Shown: positions 15,475-23,200 of the stretch, one piece after another | Layout of the letters: each line of letters begins with the position of its first letter | Numbering within the stretch: the first letter of the stretch is position 1 | Origin: Erythrobacter sp. | GTDB taxonomy: Bacteria > Pseudomonadota > Alphaproteobacteria > Sphingomonadales > Sphingomonadaceae | Direction: 5' to 3' | Length of the DNA: 34,419 nucleotides | Assembly: GCA_027311945.1 (NCBI GenBank) | Contig: DAICXZ010000021.1 | Span: 1 to 34,419 of the forward strand | The notes under the pieces: model-generated | What the model was told of the DNA's origin: nothing | Database searches by the model: none | What the model saw: only the letters and a program-made list of their open reading frames with translations | Program-made: the position numbers and the translations under genes

Positions 15475-16382
15475 AACTGGCGATGCTCGCCCGCAATCCG
15501 AACCTTTACACCCACCGCCGACTGGTCGAGGCGGCGGAAGAACGCGGCCATTCCATCGAGATCCTGAACACGCTGCGCTGCTTCATGGACATCACCTCGC
15601 ACCGGCCCACGGTGCACTATGATGGCCGCGTGATCGGCCCGAAGGATTTCGATGCGGTGATCCCGCGCATTGGTGCGTCGATCACGTTCTACGGCACCGC
15701 CGTGCTGCGCCAGTTCGAGATGATGGACGTCTATCCGCTGAACGAAAGCGTCTCGATCGGGCGTAGCCGCGACAAGCTGCGCTCGATGCAGCTACTGGCT
15801 CGGCGTGGGATCGGCCTGCCAGTCACCGCCTTTGCCCACTCCGCCAAACAGGCCGAACAAGTGCTTGCCATCGCGGGCGGCGCGCCGGTGGTGATCAAGC
15901 TGCTCGAAGGCACGCAGGGGATCGGCGTGGTGCTGGCCGACACTCCCCGCTCGGCCAAGTCGGTGTTCGAGGCCTTTCGCAGCGCCAACGTGCACATCCT
16001 CGCGCAGGAGTTCATCAAGGAAGCGAACGGCACCGATATCCGCGCGCTGGTGGTGGGCGGCAAGGTGGTCGCCGCCATGCAGCGCACCGGCGCGGCAGAC
16101 GATTTCCGCAGCAACATCCACCGCGGCGGCCATGCCGAGAAGATCCGCATCACGGCTGAAGAACGCAGCACCGCCGTGCGTTCGGCCAAGATCATGGGCC
16201 TGAACGTGTGCGGTGTGGACATGTTGCGCTCGAACCACGGGCCAGTAGTGATGGAGGTCAATTCCTCGCCCGGTCTCGAAGGGCTGGAGAAGGCCACTAA
16301 CATCGACGTGGCGGGAAAGATCATCGCCTTTCTCGAGGAAAACGCCGTGAAGGGCCGCACCAAGACGCGCGGCAAGGGCTGA
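15471..16382 (+). CDS. rimK: RimK-type ATP-grasp glutamate ligase
   Basis: A 303-aa ATP-grasp ligase matching RimK along its full length, an enzyme that adds glutamate residues to the C-terminus of ribosomal protein S6 and can make poly-glutamate. Diagnostic stretches are [26 protein letters not shown] (in pieces), [26 protein letters not shown], the ATP-binding [13 protein letters not shown], and the metal-binding GVDMLRS and [14 protein letters not shown]. Substrates of close relatives differ only subtly, so S6 as the acceptor is a family-based assumption. It overlaps the upstream rimB-like gene by 4 bp and is the last gene of a probable ftsK-rimB-rimK transcription unit. Confidence 0.92.
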   Translation: MKLAMLARNPNLYTHRRLVEAAEERGHSIEILNTLRCFMDITSHRPTVHYDGRVIGPKDFDAVIPRIGASITFYGTAVLRQFEMMDVYPLNESVSIGRSRDKLRSMQLLARRGIGLPVTAFAHSAKQAEQVLAIAGGAPVVIKLLEGTQGIGVVLADTPRSAKSVFEAFRSANVHILAQEFIKEANGTDIRALVVGGKVVAAMQRTGAADDFRSNIHRGGHAEKIRITAEERSTAVRSAKIMGLNVCGVDMLRSNHGPVVMEVNSSPGLEGLEKATNIDVAGKIIAFLEENAVKGRTKTRGKG

Positions 16383-16425
16383 CCCGGCGATCTTGAGCGG
16401 GACGACATAGCATTGACTCGCAAAG

Positions 16426-16446
16426 CCCCTCCCCAAGGGGAAGGGG
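16426..16446. terminator. GC-rich hairpin between convergent genes
   Basis: The 96-bp gap between rimK and the convergent esterase contains a C-run/G-run inverted repeat, CCCCTCCCC followed by AAGGGGAAGGGG. It could fold into a short stable stem and act as a bidirectional terminator, although no T-run follows. Weak evidence. Confidence 0.3.
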
Positions 16447-16478
16447 AGCAAGGCGGATCAGGGTAATGCCATCAGGCT

Positions 16479-18053
16479 CTAGGAAGAGGGCATCCGGCAG
16501 GTGTAGCTGCCCGCGCGCAGGGCCTCGCCGCTTTCATAGTGGGCATAGGAGGGGTGCGGGCACAGCTTCATGCTTTCCGGCCCGCCAGCCGCACGAAACG
16601 CCTCGACGGAGCCGGGGGCCGTTCCCTGCTCGACCCATTCGATCATCGGCGAGAGCAGGTCGAACTGGTCGAAGCTGTCACCGCCCGAACAATGCATCAT
16701 GCCCGGCACCATGTAGAAACGCGCCGCATCGTCCCATGCCTCGGCGCCATTGGCCTCGCGCGCACGCTGGAAATAGTCCCAGGTGTCGAAGGCCGAGAAC
16801 CACGGGTCGGACACACCGTGGAAGTACATCAGCTTCGAACCGCGCCCCAGATAAGTCGAAAGGTTGGTCCAGTAGGCGGTGTCGGTTAGGCGGCCTGCCG
16901 CATCCCAGCGCACCGCGTGCAGCCGCGCATCGACATCCATGTTGCGCGCGGTGCTGGCAGGGCCGAACACGCCCGGCTGGCCCATCGGCACGAAGCCGGG
17001 CAAGCCCGCACCGTCGAAGGCGATACCCGTATCCCACGGATAGGAGACATAGCTTGCCCGCCCGCTGGCATCGCGCGGGCCAGCAAGCCCGGCAGCGAGC
17101 GCATCGGCCTGCGCCTGGCTGAGGCAGCTGCCGCTTTCACCCGGCTTGCACACGAGGCCCTGCGGCTCGAACGCGCGGCAGGCCTCGACGTTCATCACCA
17201 TCCCATCGGCCTTGCCGTCAAGCGCGTCGCACTGGCGCAGGATCTCACTGCGGATGCTGGCACGCTGCGCACCCACAATTCCCGCCGGGCCATCGTCACC
17301 CGTGCCCAGCGTGCGGTTGAGCATTACCTGTGCATATTCGATGCTGAGGTTCGAATGGCCCGGCCGCATGGCAGGTGCGCCGATCACGATCCCGTCGAAC
17401 AGCTCGGGATAGCGCTGGCTCGCCAGCATCCCTTCGCGCCCGCCAGTCGAGCATCCTGCCATATACGAATGGTGCGGTGCCTGCCCGTAGAAGCGGCTGG
17501 TCAGCGCGCGGGTCACTTCGGTCACGCGCAGCACGGCCGTCTCGGCGAAATCGAGCGCGGCGCGCTGGTCCGCCATGAAGCTCTGGTCGAACACCTCGCC
17601 CTTGTGGCCGCTGTCATGGCTGGCGACGGCAAACCCGCGGCTGAGCGCGTTCTCGTTACCGGCGGCGACGGGGCCGACCGCCGGACGCACCACGCCGCTC
17701 AATCCGCCCCCGCCCTGAAGCAAATAGCGCCCGTTCCATTCCAGCGGCAGCGCCAGCTCGAACCCGATCCCATACTCGATCCCGCCCGCGCCGATCCGGC
17801 GGTTGATCACGCCTTCGACCAGGCAGTGCGGCGGCTTGCTGATGGCGGGCGAAAACGGTGTGGCCGCGATCTCGCTGGCCTCGGCAAGGAAGCTTGCCGA
17901 GGTGATCTCCACCCCGTCCGCCGCCATGCCTTCAAGCGCCATGCATTGGGCGGCATAGTTGTTCGTCGCGAGGCTCGTCGGCTGGGCCGGAGCGCTGGCC
18001 AGCGGCAGCGTAATGGTGGCCAGCAGGCTGGCGATTATGATGGATGTGCGCAT
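16479..18053 (-). CDS. Secreted tannase/feruloyl esterase family hydrolase
   Basis: A 524-aa alpha/beta-hydrolase of the tannase/feruloyl esterase family, which cleaves ester bonds in gallate or hydroxycinnamate esters; MHETase belongs to the same family. A signal peptide is clear: MRTSIIIASLLATITLPLAS then APAQ, cleavage near residue 23. The nucleophile motif is GCSTGGREG with S202 beside C201, LMYFHGVSDPWFSAF contains the acid Asp, and MMHCSGGDSFDQ contains the catalytic His with its paired Cys, matching the CS-D-HC disulfide-linked triad of the family. A lid domain lies between about residues 215 and 400 and has further cysteine pairs. The protein is expected in the periplasm or outside. 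ATG 18053 is preceded by GGGAGAGA. It is monocistronic; the exact ester substrate is not known. Confidence 0.9.
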   Translation of the reverse strand: MRTSIIIASLLATITLPLASAPAQPTSLATNNYAAQCMALEGMAADGVEITSASFLAEASEIAATPFSPAISKPPHCLVEGVINRRIGAGGIEYGIGFELALPLEWNGRYLLQGGGGLSGVVRPAVGPVAAGNENALSRGFAVASHDSGHKGEVFDQSFMADQRAALDFAETAVLRVTEVTRALTSRFYGQAPHHSYMAGCSTGGREGMLASQRYPELFDGIVIGAPAMRPGHSNLSIEYAQVMLNRTLGTGDDGPAGIVGAQRASIRSEILRQCDALDGKADGMVMNVEACRAFEPQGLVCKPGESGSCLSQAQADALAAGLAGPRDASGRASYVSYPWDTGIAFDGAGLPGFVPMGQPGVFGPASTARNMDVDARLHAVRWDAAGRLTDTAYWTNLSTYLGRGSKLMYFHGVSDPWFSAFDTWDYFQRAREANGAEAWDDAARFYMVPGMMHCSGGDSFDQFDLLSPMIEWVEQGTAPGSVEAFRAAGGPESMKLCPHPSYAHYESGEALRAGSYTCRMPSS

Positions 18054-18205
18054 GATGTGGTCTCTCCCGGTCCCTGTTTAACCGCAGGGGTAGCAAGCCC
18101 CTGCGCGGGCGGCAATTGCGCCGATCGGCTGTGCACACCCCGAGCACTGGATAAACTACCCGTGCGGCCTTTCCGCCCGCAGTCCCATCGCCTAAGTCTG
18201 CCCCG

Positions 18206-19675
18206 ATGCGGGCGCAGATCGAAATAGGACAGGATTCGGGTGGCGGGGCCGTCCACGTCGATGTCGAGGAACTGCTCGCCACGCGCCTGCTGGTGCAGGG
18301 CAACTCGGGCAGCGGCAAGTCGCATCTGCTGCGCAGGCTGCTCGAACAGAGCGCACAAATGGTTCAACAGGTCGTGATCGATCCCGAGGGCGACTTCGTC
18401 AGCCTTGCCGAAGAGTTCGGCCATATCGTGATCGAGGGCGGCAGCTACACCAGCCGCGAGATCGAGGCGCTGGCCGGACGCATCCGCCAGCATCGTGCCT
18501 CGGTGGTGCTCAGCCTTGACGATCTGGAAGTCGAACAGCAGATCCGCTGCGCCGCGCTGTTCCTCACCGCGCTGTTCGATGCCCCGCGCGAGCATTGGTT
18601 TCCTGCGCTGGTGGTGGTCGACGAGGCGCAGATGTTCGCCCCCGCCGCCGCCGGCGAAATGGCCGAAGACACCCGCCGGATGACACTGACGGCGATGACC
18701 AACCTGATGTGCCGCGGACGCAAGCGCGGCCTTGCCGGGATCGTGGCAACCCAGCGGCTGGCCAAGCTCGCGAAGAACGTCGCTGCCGAAGCCTCGAACT
18801 TCCTGATGGGGCGGACCTTCCTCGATATCGACATGCAGCGTGCTGCCGATTTGCTCGGCATGGACCGCAAGCAGGCCGAGCGTATCCGCGACCTGCAATG
18901 CGGGCACTTCCTCGGCCTCGGCCCGGCTGTCAGCCGCAGGCCGGTGGCGGTGAAGATCGGCACGGTGAAGACCGGCGGCAAGAACGCGGCCTCAGGCCTC
19001 GTCCCACTGCCCGGTCTCTCCACCGAGGGGATGGAGGCGCTGCTGCACGATTCGCTGGCCGAGGAAGCCGCCGCCCCGCAGCCGCAGCGCCCGGCCCCGC
19101 CGCCCAAGCCAGCGATGGAAGACCTCGCCGACACCATCTCCCATGCGCAGGACGACGACGCCATTCCCGCCGATGCCGACGAGGACAGTGCCGAGGCACC
19201 GGCCGCCCCGCCCCCGCCCGATGGCTCGGTCGAGCAGGTGCTGGCGGAGATGGCCGCCGAAGAGGGCGCGACCTACCAGCCGCTCTCCAGCCTGTTCCGC
19301 AGCTTCGCAATCCGCTGCCGCGAGCGGCGTGTGGCATCCGCCCATATCGACATGGCGCAGTTCCGCCGCCTGTTCGCCCATGCCAGCGCCGGGCTGGAAC
19401 GGCTCGATCCTTCGCGCCGAGCCGCAGTGGAGCATCTGGCGCAGAGTGTGGACGACGACGTGCTGGCCCCGTTCCTCACGATTGCCGCCGCCGCCGCCGA
19501 GGGCCGCAGCGCGCCCGATGAGGAGGAACTCGCGCGCGTCTATGGCAGTTCGTCGCCGGGGCGCATCCGCCGCCTGCTCGAACATCTGGAGAAGACCGGA
19601 CTGATCGTGGTGCGCGAGGATTTTGGCGGCGAGCGTACGATCAGCGTGCCGGGGCTGGAAGAATACGCGGGCTAA
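18206..19675 (+). CDS. HerA/FtsK-like ATP-binding protein with C-terminal winged-helix
   Basis: A 489-aa protein with a HerA-type ATPase core. Walker A is GNSGSGKS (residues 32-39), VVIDPEGDF follows as in HerA-like ATPases, and Walker B is VVVDEAQMF (D139, E140). LMCRGRKRGLAGIVATQRLAKLAKNV (in pieces) is the arginine-rich sensor region. Residues about 275-345 form an Ala/Pro/Asp-rich disordered linker. The C-terminal part ends in a winged-helix-like segment (SSPGRIRRLLEHLEKTGLIVV). The HAS barrel seen at the N-terminus of archaeal HerA is missing and no NurA nuclease gene is adjacent, so a repair role is not supported. The substrate is presumably DNA. It ends 4 bp into the convergent flavin reductase gene. 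Confidence 0.78.
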   Translation: MRAQIEIGQDSGGGAVHVDVEELLATRLLVQGNSGSGKSHLLRRLLEQSAQMVQQVVIDPEGDFVSLAEEFGHIVIEGGSYTSREIEALAGRIRQHRASVVLSLDDLEVEQQIRCAALFLTALFDAPREHWFPALVVVDEAQMFAPAAAGEMAEDTRRMTLTAMTNLMCRGRKRGLAGIVATQRLAKLAKNVAAEASNFLMGRTFLDIDMQRAADLLGMDRKQAERIRDLQCGHFLGLGPAVSRRPVAVKIGTVKTGGKNAASGLVPLPGLSTEGMEALLHDSLAEEAAAPQPQRPAPPPKPAMEDLADTISHAQDDDAIPADADEDSAEAPAAPPPPDGSVEQVLAEMAAEEGATYQPLSSLFRSFAIRCRERRVASAHIDMAQFRRLFAHASAGLERLDPSRRAAVEHLAQSVDDDVLAPFLTIAAAAAEGRSAPDEEELARVYGSSSPGRIRRLLEHLEKTGLIVVREDFGGERTISVPGLEEYAG

Positions 19676-20313
19676 TCGCCTGACAGCTCGGCCCAGCTCT
19701 TGCGGTCCATGTGCAGCGGCGCGGCGTTGCGGACATATTCGCCAGCGCCATAGGTCCGCCCCACCAGCTGCATCGCCGGGTTGTCGATCCGCAGGCGGCC
19801 ATTTTCCTCGCCGAGGAAACGGTCCTCGATATGGGTGACGAGCACTTCGCCGATCACGATCCCGGCATGGGGGCTGGTCTCGATGAACTGCCACAGCCGA
19901 CATTCGAACTGCACCGGCGCGCCCTTCAGCAACGGCGCGGCAACGCGCGTAGCTTCCACCGCCTCGAGTCCCGCCAGATCGAACTCGCTCACCCCCGGCG
20001 GGGCATCGGCGGCGCTGAGGTTCATTGCCTCCGCCTGCGCTTCGCTCACCAGCGCCACCGCGAACTCGCCGCGCGCGCGGATGTTGGCGAGGCTGTCTTT
20101 CTCCGCCACGCCCTCGCGCTGATTGTCCGCCGACATCCCGATTGCCAGCAGCGGCGGGGTGCCGCCCATCGCGTTGAAGAATGAATAGGGCGCGGCGTTG
20201 CGCCGCCCCTCACCGTCCTCGCTCAGCACCCAGGCGATCGGGCGCGGGGTGATGGTGTTGACCAGCAGCTTGTAGCGCGTGGCGGGATCGAGTTCGTCCA
20301 TCGTGAATTGCAT
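19672..20313 (-). CDS. Flavin reductase-like domain (FMN-binding split barrel) protein
   Basis: A 213-aa protein of the flavin reductase-like family, which binds FMN and reduces it or related substrates with NAD(P)H. It begins MQFTMDELDPATRYKLLVNTITPRPIAWV (in pieces), with TPRPIAWVLSEDGEGRRNAAPYSFFNAMGGTPPLLAIGMS characteristic of the flavin-binding strands. Central SLANIRARGEFAVALVSEAQAEAMNLSAADAP and the later FECRLWQFIE and GEVLVTHI complete the fold. ATG 20313 is chosen by homology start; ATG 20301 is an alternative. There is no clear monooxygenase partner nearby, so it may act alone. It is divergent from ald with 96 bp between, and its TAG overlaps the TAA of the ATPase gene. Confidence 0.87.
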   Translation of the reverse strand: MQFTMDELDPATRYKLLVNTITPRPIAWVLSEDGEGRRNAAPYSFFNAMGGTPPLLAIGMSADNQREGVAEKDSLANIRARGEFAVALVSEAQAEAMNLSAADAPPGVSEFDLAGLEAVEATRVAAPLLKGAPVQFECRLWQFIETSPHAGIVIGEVLVTHIEDRFLGEENGRLRIDNPAMQLVGRTYGAGEYVRNAAPLHMDRKSWAELSGD

Positions 20314-20409
20314 CGACAGCAGGTGGGTGCAGGCGCGCACCAATGCAACGTGGTGATTGCAGCGATGAGGTTTCACTTGTAACCACCGTCGCCAACCAAG
20401 GAGACAGAC

Positions 20410-21525
20410 ATGCGCATCGGTTGCCCCCGCGAAATCAAGAACCGCGAATATCGCGTCGGCCTGACCCCCGAGAGCGCGAAGGAGCTGGTTTCGCACGGCC
20501 ACGAGGTGTGGATCGAGAGCGGCGCGGGTGAAGGCATCGGCGCGGGTGACAGGCAATACGAAGCGGCAGGCGCGCGGATCGTTGCAGGGCCGCAAGCCAT
20601 CTTCGCCGAATGCGAGATGGTGGTGAAGGTGAAGGAACCGCAGGCCGAGGAACGCGCCCAGCTGCGCGAGGGTCAGCTGCTTTACACCTATCTGCACCTC
20701 GCCCCCGATCCCGGGCAGACCGCAGACCTCATGAAATCGGGCGTTACCGCGATTGCCTACGAAACCGTCACCGGCCCCAATCGCACGCTGCCGCTGCTGA
20801 AACCGATGAGCCAGGTGGCCGGACGCATGAGCATTCAGGCAGGCGCGACCGCGCTGGAGAAGGCGCATGGCGGGCGCGGGGTGCTGCTCGGCGGGGTGCC
20901 GGGCGTAATGCCTGGCAAGGTCGTGGTGATCGGCGGCGGCGTGGTCGGCTTCAACGCGGCGCAGATGGCGACGGGCCTCGGCGCCGATGTGACCATTCTC
21001 GACCGCGATCCCGAAGTGCTCGAACGCGTCGGCACCCATTTCGAGGCGCGCGCCAAAACCCGCTTCTCGAACAAGGCCAACCTTGAGGAATCGGTGGCCG
21101 ATGCCGACCTCGTGATCGGCGCGGTGCTGGTACCCGGCGCGGCCGCGCCGCGGCTGGTGACGCGCGCGATGCTTTCCACAATGAAGCCCGGCGCGGTTCT
21201 GGTCGATGTGGCGATCGACCAGGGCGGCTGCTTCGAAACCAGCCACGCCACCACACATGACGATCCAACCTATGTGGTGGACGGCGTGGTGCACTATTGC
21301 GTCGCCAACATGCCCGGCGCGGTGAGCCGCACTTCGACCTATGCTTTGAATAACGTGACCCTGCCGCACGCGCTGCGGATCGCCGATCTGGGCTGGAAGG
21401 AAGCGCTGCGGAGCGATCCGCATCTGGCGCAGGGGCTGAACGTCCACGCGGGCCGGGTGACTTACCCCGCAGTGGCGGCAGAGCTGGGGTATGAGTTGCT
21501 GCCGGTGGCTGAGGTTTTGGGGTAG
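20410..21525 (+). CDS. ald: Alanine dehydrogenase
   Basis: A 371-aa NAD-dependent L-alanine dehydrogenase that interconverts L-alanine with pyruvate and ammonium, usable for alanine catabolism or for ammonium assimilation. It matches Ald end to end. R15 in EYRVGLTP, K75 in VKVKEPQ and H96 in YTYLHLAPD sit at the known pyruvate-binding and catalytic positions. The Rossmann motif is [16 protein letters not shown] (about 172-187) followed by D in [21 protein letters not shown] carries the conserved Asp, and [16 protein letters not shown] is a strong family signature. ATG 20410 has AAGGAGACAGAC just upstream, a near-ideal ribosome site. It is monocistronic. Confidence 0.96.
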   Translation: MRIGCPREIKNREYRVGLTPESAKELVSHGHEVWIESGAGEGIGAGDRQYEAAGARIVAGPQAIFAECEMVVKVKEPQAEERAQLREGQLLYTYLHLAPDPGQTADLMKSGVTAIAYETVTGPNRTLPLLKPMSQVAGRMSIQAGATALEKAHGGRGVLLGGVPGVMPGKVVVIGGGVVGFNAAQMATGLGADVTILDRDPEVLERVGTHFEARAKTRFSNKANLEESVADADLVIGAVLVPGAAAPRLVTRAMLSTMKPGAVLVDVAIDQGGCFETSHATTHDDPTYVVDGVVHYCVANMPGAVSRTSTYALNNVTLPHALRIADLGWKEALRSDPHLAQGLNVHAGRVTYPAVAAELGYELLPVAEVLG

Positions 21526-21616
21526 GCGGGGAAGAGCTGTATTGCCGAGACGGCTAGCACCCTTGGCAGGCAGCCCGAATCGCCTATAGCCGCGCGCTCT
21601 ACCCTTGGAGTGAGAT

Positions 21617-22747
21617 ATGGCATTTGCCCGCGCGTCCGACGGAATAAGCAGCGCAAGTCACCGGTACCTGTGGCTGGACTTCGCCAGAGGCATCGCTGCA
21701 ATTGCGGTGATGTTTTATCACTATCATGAGTTCACCGGGTACTCGCACCTTTTCAAGGCAGCATACCTCGCGGTCGATCTATTTTTCATGATGAGCGGCT
21801 TTGTCATAGCTCACGCATATGGCGGGAAACTGTTCCAAAGCATGTCGACTTACGAATATGTTCTTGCACGCATGATACGCTTATACCCAGTGTACTTATT
21901 TGCGACCCTATTTGGTGCCGGATACTATTTAGCAAAAGTAATCCTCGCAACCAACGATGCCCCAGCTGTGGTGGACATTCTCGCAATCTTAGGGCACAAT
22001 CTGGTCTTTCTTCCTTTTTCAGAACCAATAGCTGATCCCGCAGGGATTTTTCCCTTTACACCCGCCGCATGGTCGCTTTCCGTGGAAGTAGTCTTGAGTA
22101 TATTTTTTGTGATTATGCTCTGGTATTTCCGAAACAGGAATTTATTGATTACATTTTTCGGTTCAGGCTTGATCAGCCTTATGTTCGCAGATCGCTTTGG
22201 CACGTTAGATTTCGGCTTTTCCCTCGAAGGGTTTTCCCCGGCAATGTTCCGTGCGGTGGCCGAGTTTTCTCTGGGCATCTGGCTCTACCGCAGGTTCGGT
22301 GGTTTCCGGGTGAAGTCCAATATTCCACCCTCCATAGTCCTCGTCGGCATTACGCTTGCGCTCGTACTCTTGAAGCCATCCGTGCCAGTCAGCGTGAGTA
22401 TCGTCGTGTGCGCGTTCCCGCTGCTCTTCTTGGTGCAGCCGATCACGGAGCCATCTGGAATGACCGCAAGGATGTTTTCAGAATTCGGCCGTATCTCCTA
22501 CCCCGTTTATTTGTTGCACACGCCCGTGTTGCTTTGGGGAGCCGGCATGATGAAATTCCTCAACATTGATCTGCTTGCCTATACGCCGTGGATTGGAATC
22601 GCCATGGCAGTATGCACCATCGCGATGAGTTGGCTGGTTGCGGTTCTTTTTGATGAACCTGTGCGGCGCTGGCTAAACAAGCAGACGAAGAAGGCAAAGG
22701 CGCTAAGCGCGCAAGCAAGCGCAGAACGGTACCTGTCATCTCGTTAA
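21617..22747 (+). CDS. Acyltransferase-3 family membrane protein
   Basis: A 376-aa integral membrane acyltransferase of the OafA/acyltransferase-3 family, which moves acetyl or other acyl groups onto surface sugars or other exported molecules. It has about ten hydrophobic helices. The N-terminal LDFARGIAAIAVMFYHYHEF holds the conserved RG and catalytic-type His (H35), then LAVDLFFMMSGFVIAHAYG and RLYPVYLFATL with the conserved Arg. WSLSVEVV matches the mid-protein signature. GGAGTGAG precedes ATG 21617. The stretch from about 21840 to 22220 is clearly more AT-rich and uses codons rare in neighbouring genes, suggesting recent acquisition. The substrate is unknown; galE and ugd lie 2.7 kb away and may be related through surface polysaccharide. 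Confidence 0.88.
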   Translation: MAFARASDGISSASHRYLWLDFARGIAAIAVMFYHYHEFTGYSHLFKAAYLAVDLFFMMSGFVIAHAYGGKLFQSMSTYEYVLARMIRLYPVYLFATLFGAGYYLAKVILATNDAPAVVDILAILGHNLVFLPFSEPIADPAGIFPFTPAAWSLSVEVVLSIFFVIMLWYFRNRNLLITFFGSGLISLMFADRFGTLDFGFSLEGFSPAMFRAVAEFSLGIWLYRRFGGFRVKSNIPPSIVLVGITLALVLLKPSVPVSVSIVVCAFPLLFLVQPITEPSGMTARMFSEFGRISYPVYLLHTPVLLWGAGMMKFLNIDLLAYTPWIGIAMAVCTIAMSWLVAVLFDEPVRRWLNKQTKKAKALSAQASAERYLSSR

Positions 22748-22786
22748 TGAGAAGTCAGAAGTAACGCTGAGCAAACTAAGAGAGGC

Positions 22787-23200
22787 TTACCTCTCCCACC
22801 CGCCCTCAGGCGCAAAGGGTGCGACCACCTCGGCGGGCACGCGCATCACCCGGAATGTGTCGCGCGCCACCATCGCCCAACTCGTCTTCGCGCGGACCAG
22901 TTCGCGGCCCTCGGCGTCGGTGAAGGTGAAGTGGCGGGTGAAGCGCGCGCCGCGTGGCCCCTCGCGGATTTCGGTCAGCCCCGTCACCTCGGCCCCCAGC
23001 CGCACATTGCCGCGATAGTCGATCTCGTGCCGGGTCACGACCCAGGCATAGGCGTCCACATGCGCCGGCAAAGCATCGGCCAGCCAGTGCGCCGTCGCCA
23101 GCTCCTCCATCCAGCGAACCCACACCGCGTTGTTCACATGGCCGTTGGCGTCGATGTGTTCTGGCTGCGCGGTGAAGGTCTGCTGGTAGCGATTGCTCAC
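22787..23200 (-). CDS. Hot-dog fold acyl-CoA thioesterase (4HBT/YbgC-like)
   Basis: A 137-aa thioesterase of the 4-hydroxybenzoyl-CoA thioesterase superfamily, expected to hydrolyse acyl-CoA thioesters in the cytoplasm. The active-site block is EHIDANGHVNNAVWVRWMEE, with the catalytic Asp in IDANGHVNN. TRHEIDYRGNVRLGAEV and RFTRHFTFTDAEGRELVRAKTSWAMV (in pieces) match the central helix and later strands. Start is GTG 23200, overlapping the TGA of the upstream oligopeptidase gene as GTGA, which argues for coupling; the longer open frame upstream is a shadow of that gene. Length is normal for the family. The acyl substrate is unknown. Confidence 0.86.
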   Translation of the reverse strand: MSNRYQQTFTAQPEHIDANGHVNNAVWVRWMEELATAHWLADALPAHVDAYAWVVTRHEIDYRGNVRLGAEVTGLTEIREGPRGARFTRHFTFTDAEGRELVRAKTSWAMVARDTFRVMRVPAEVVAPFAPEGGWER

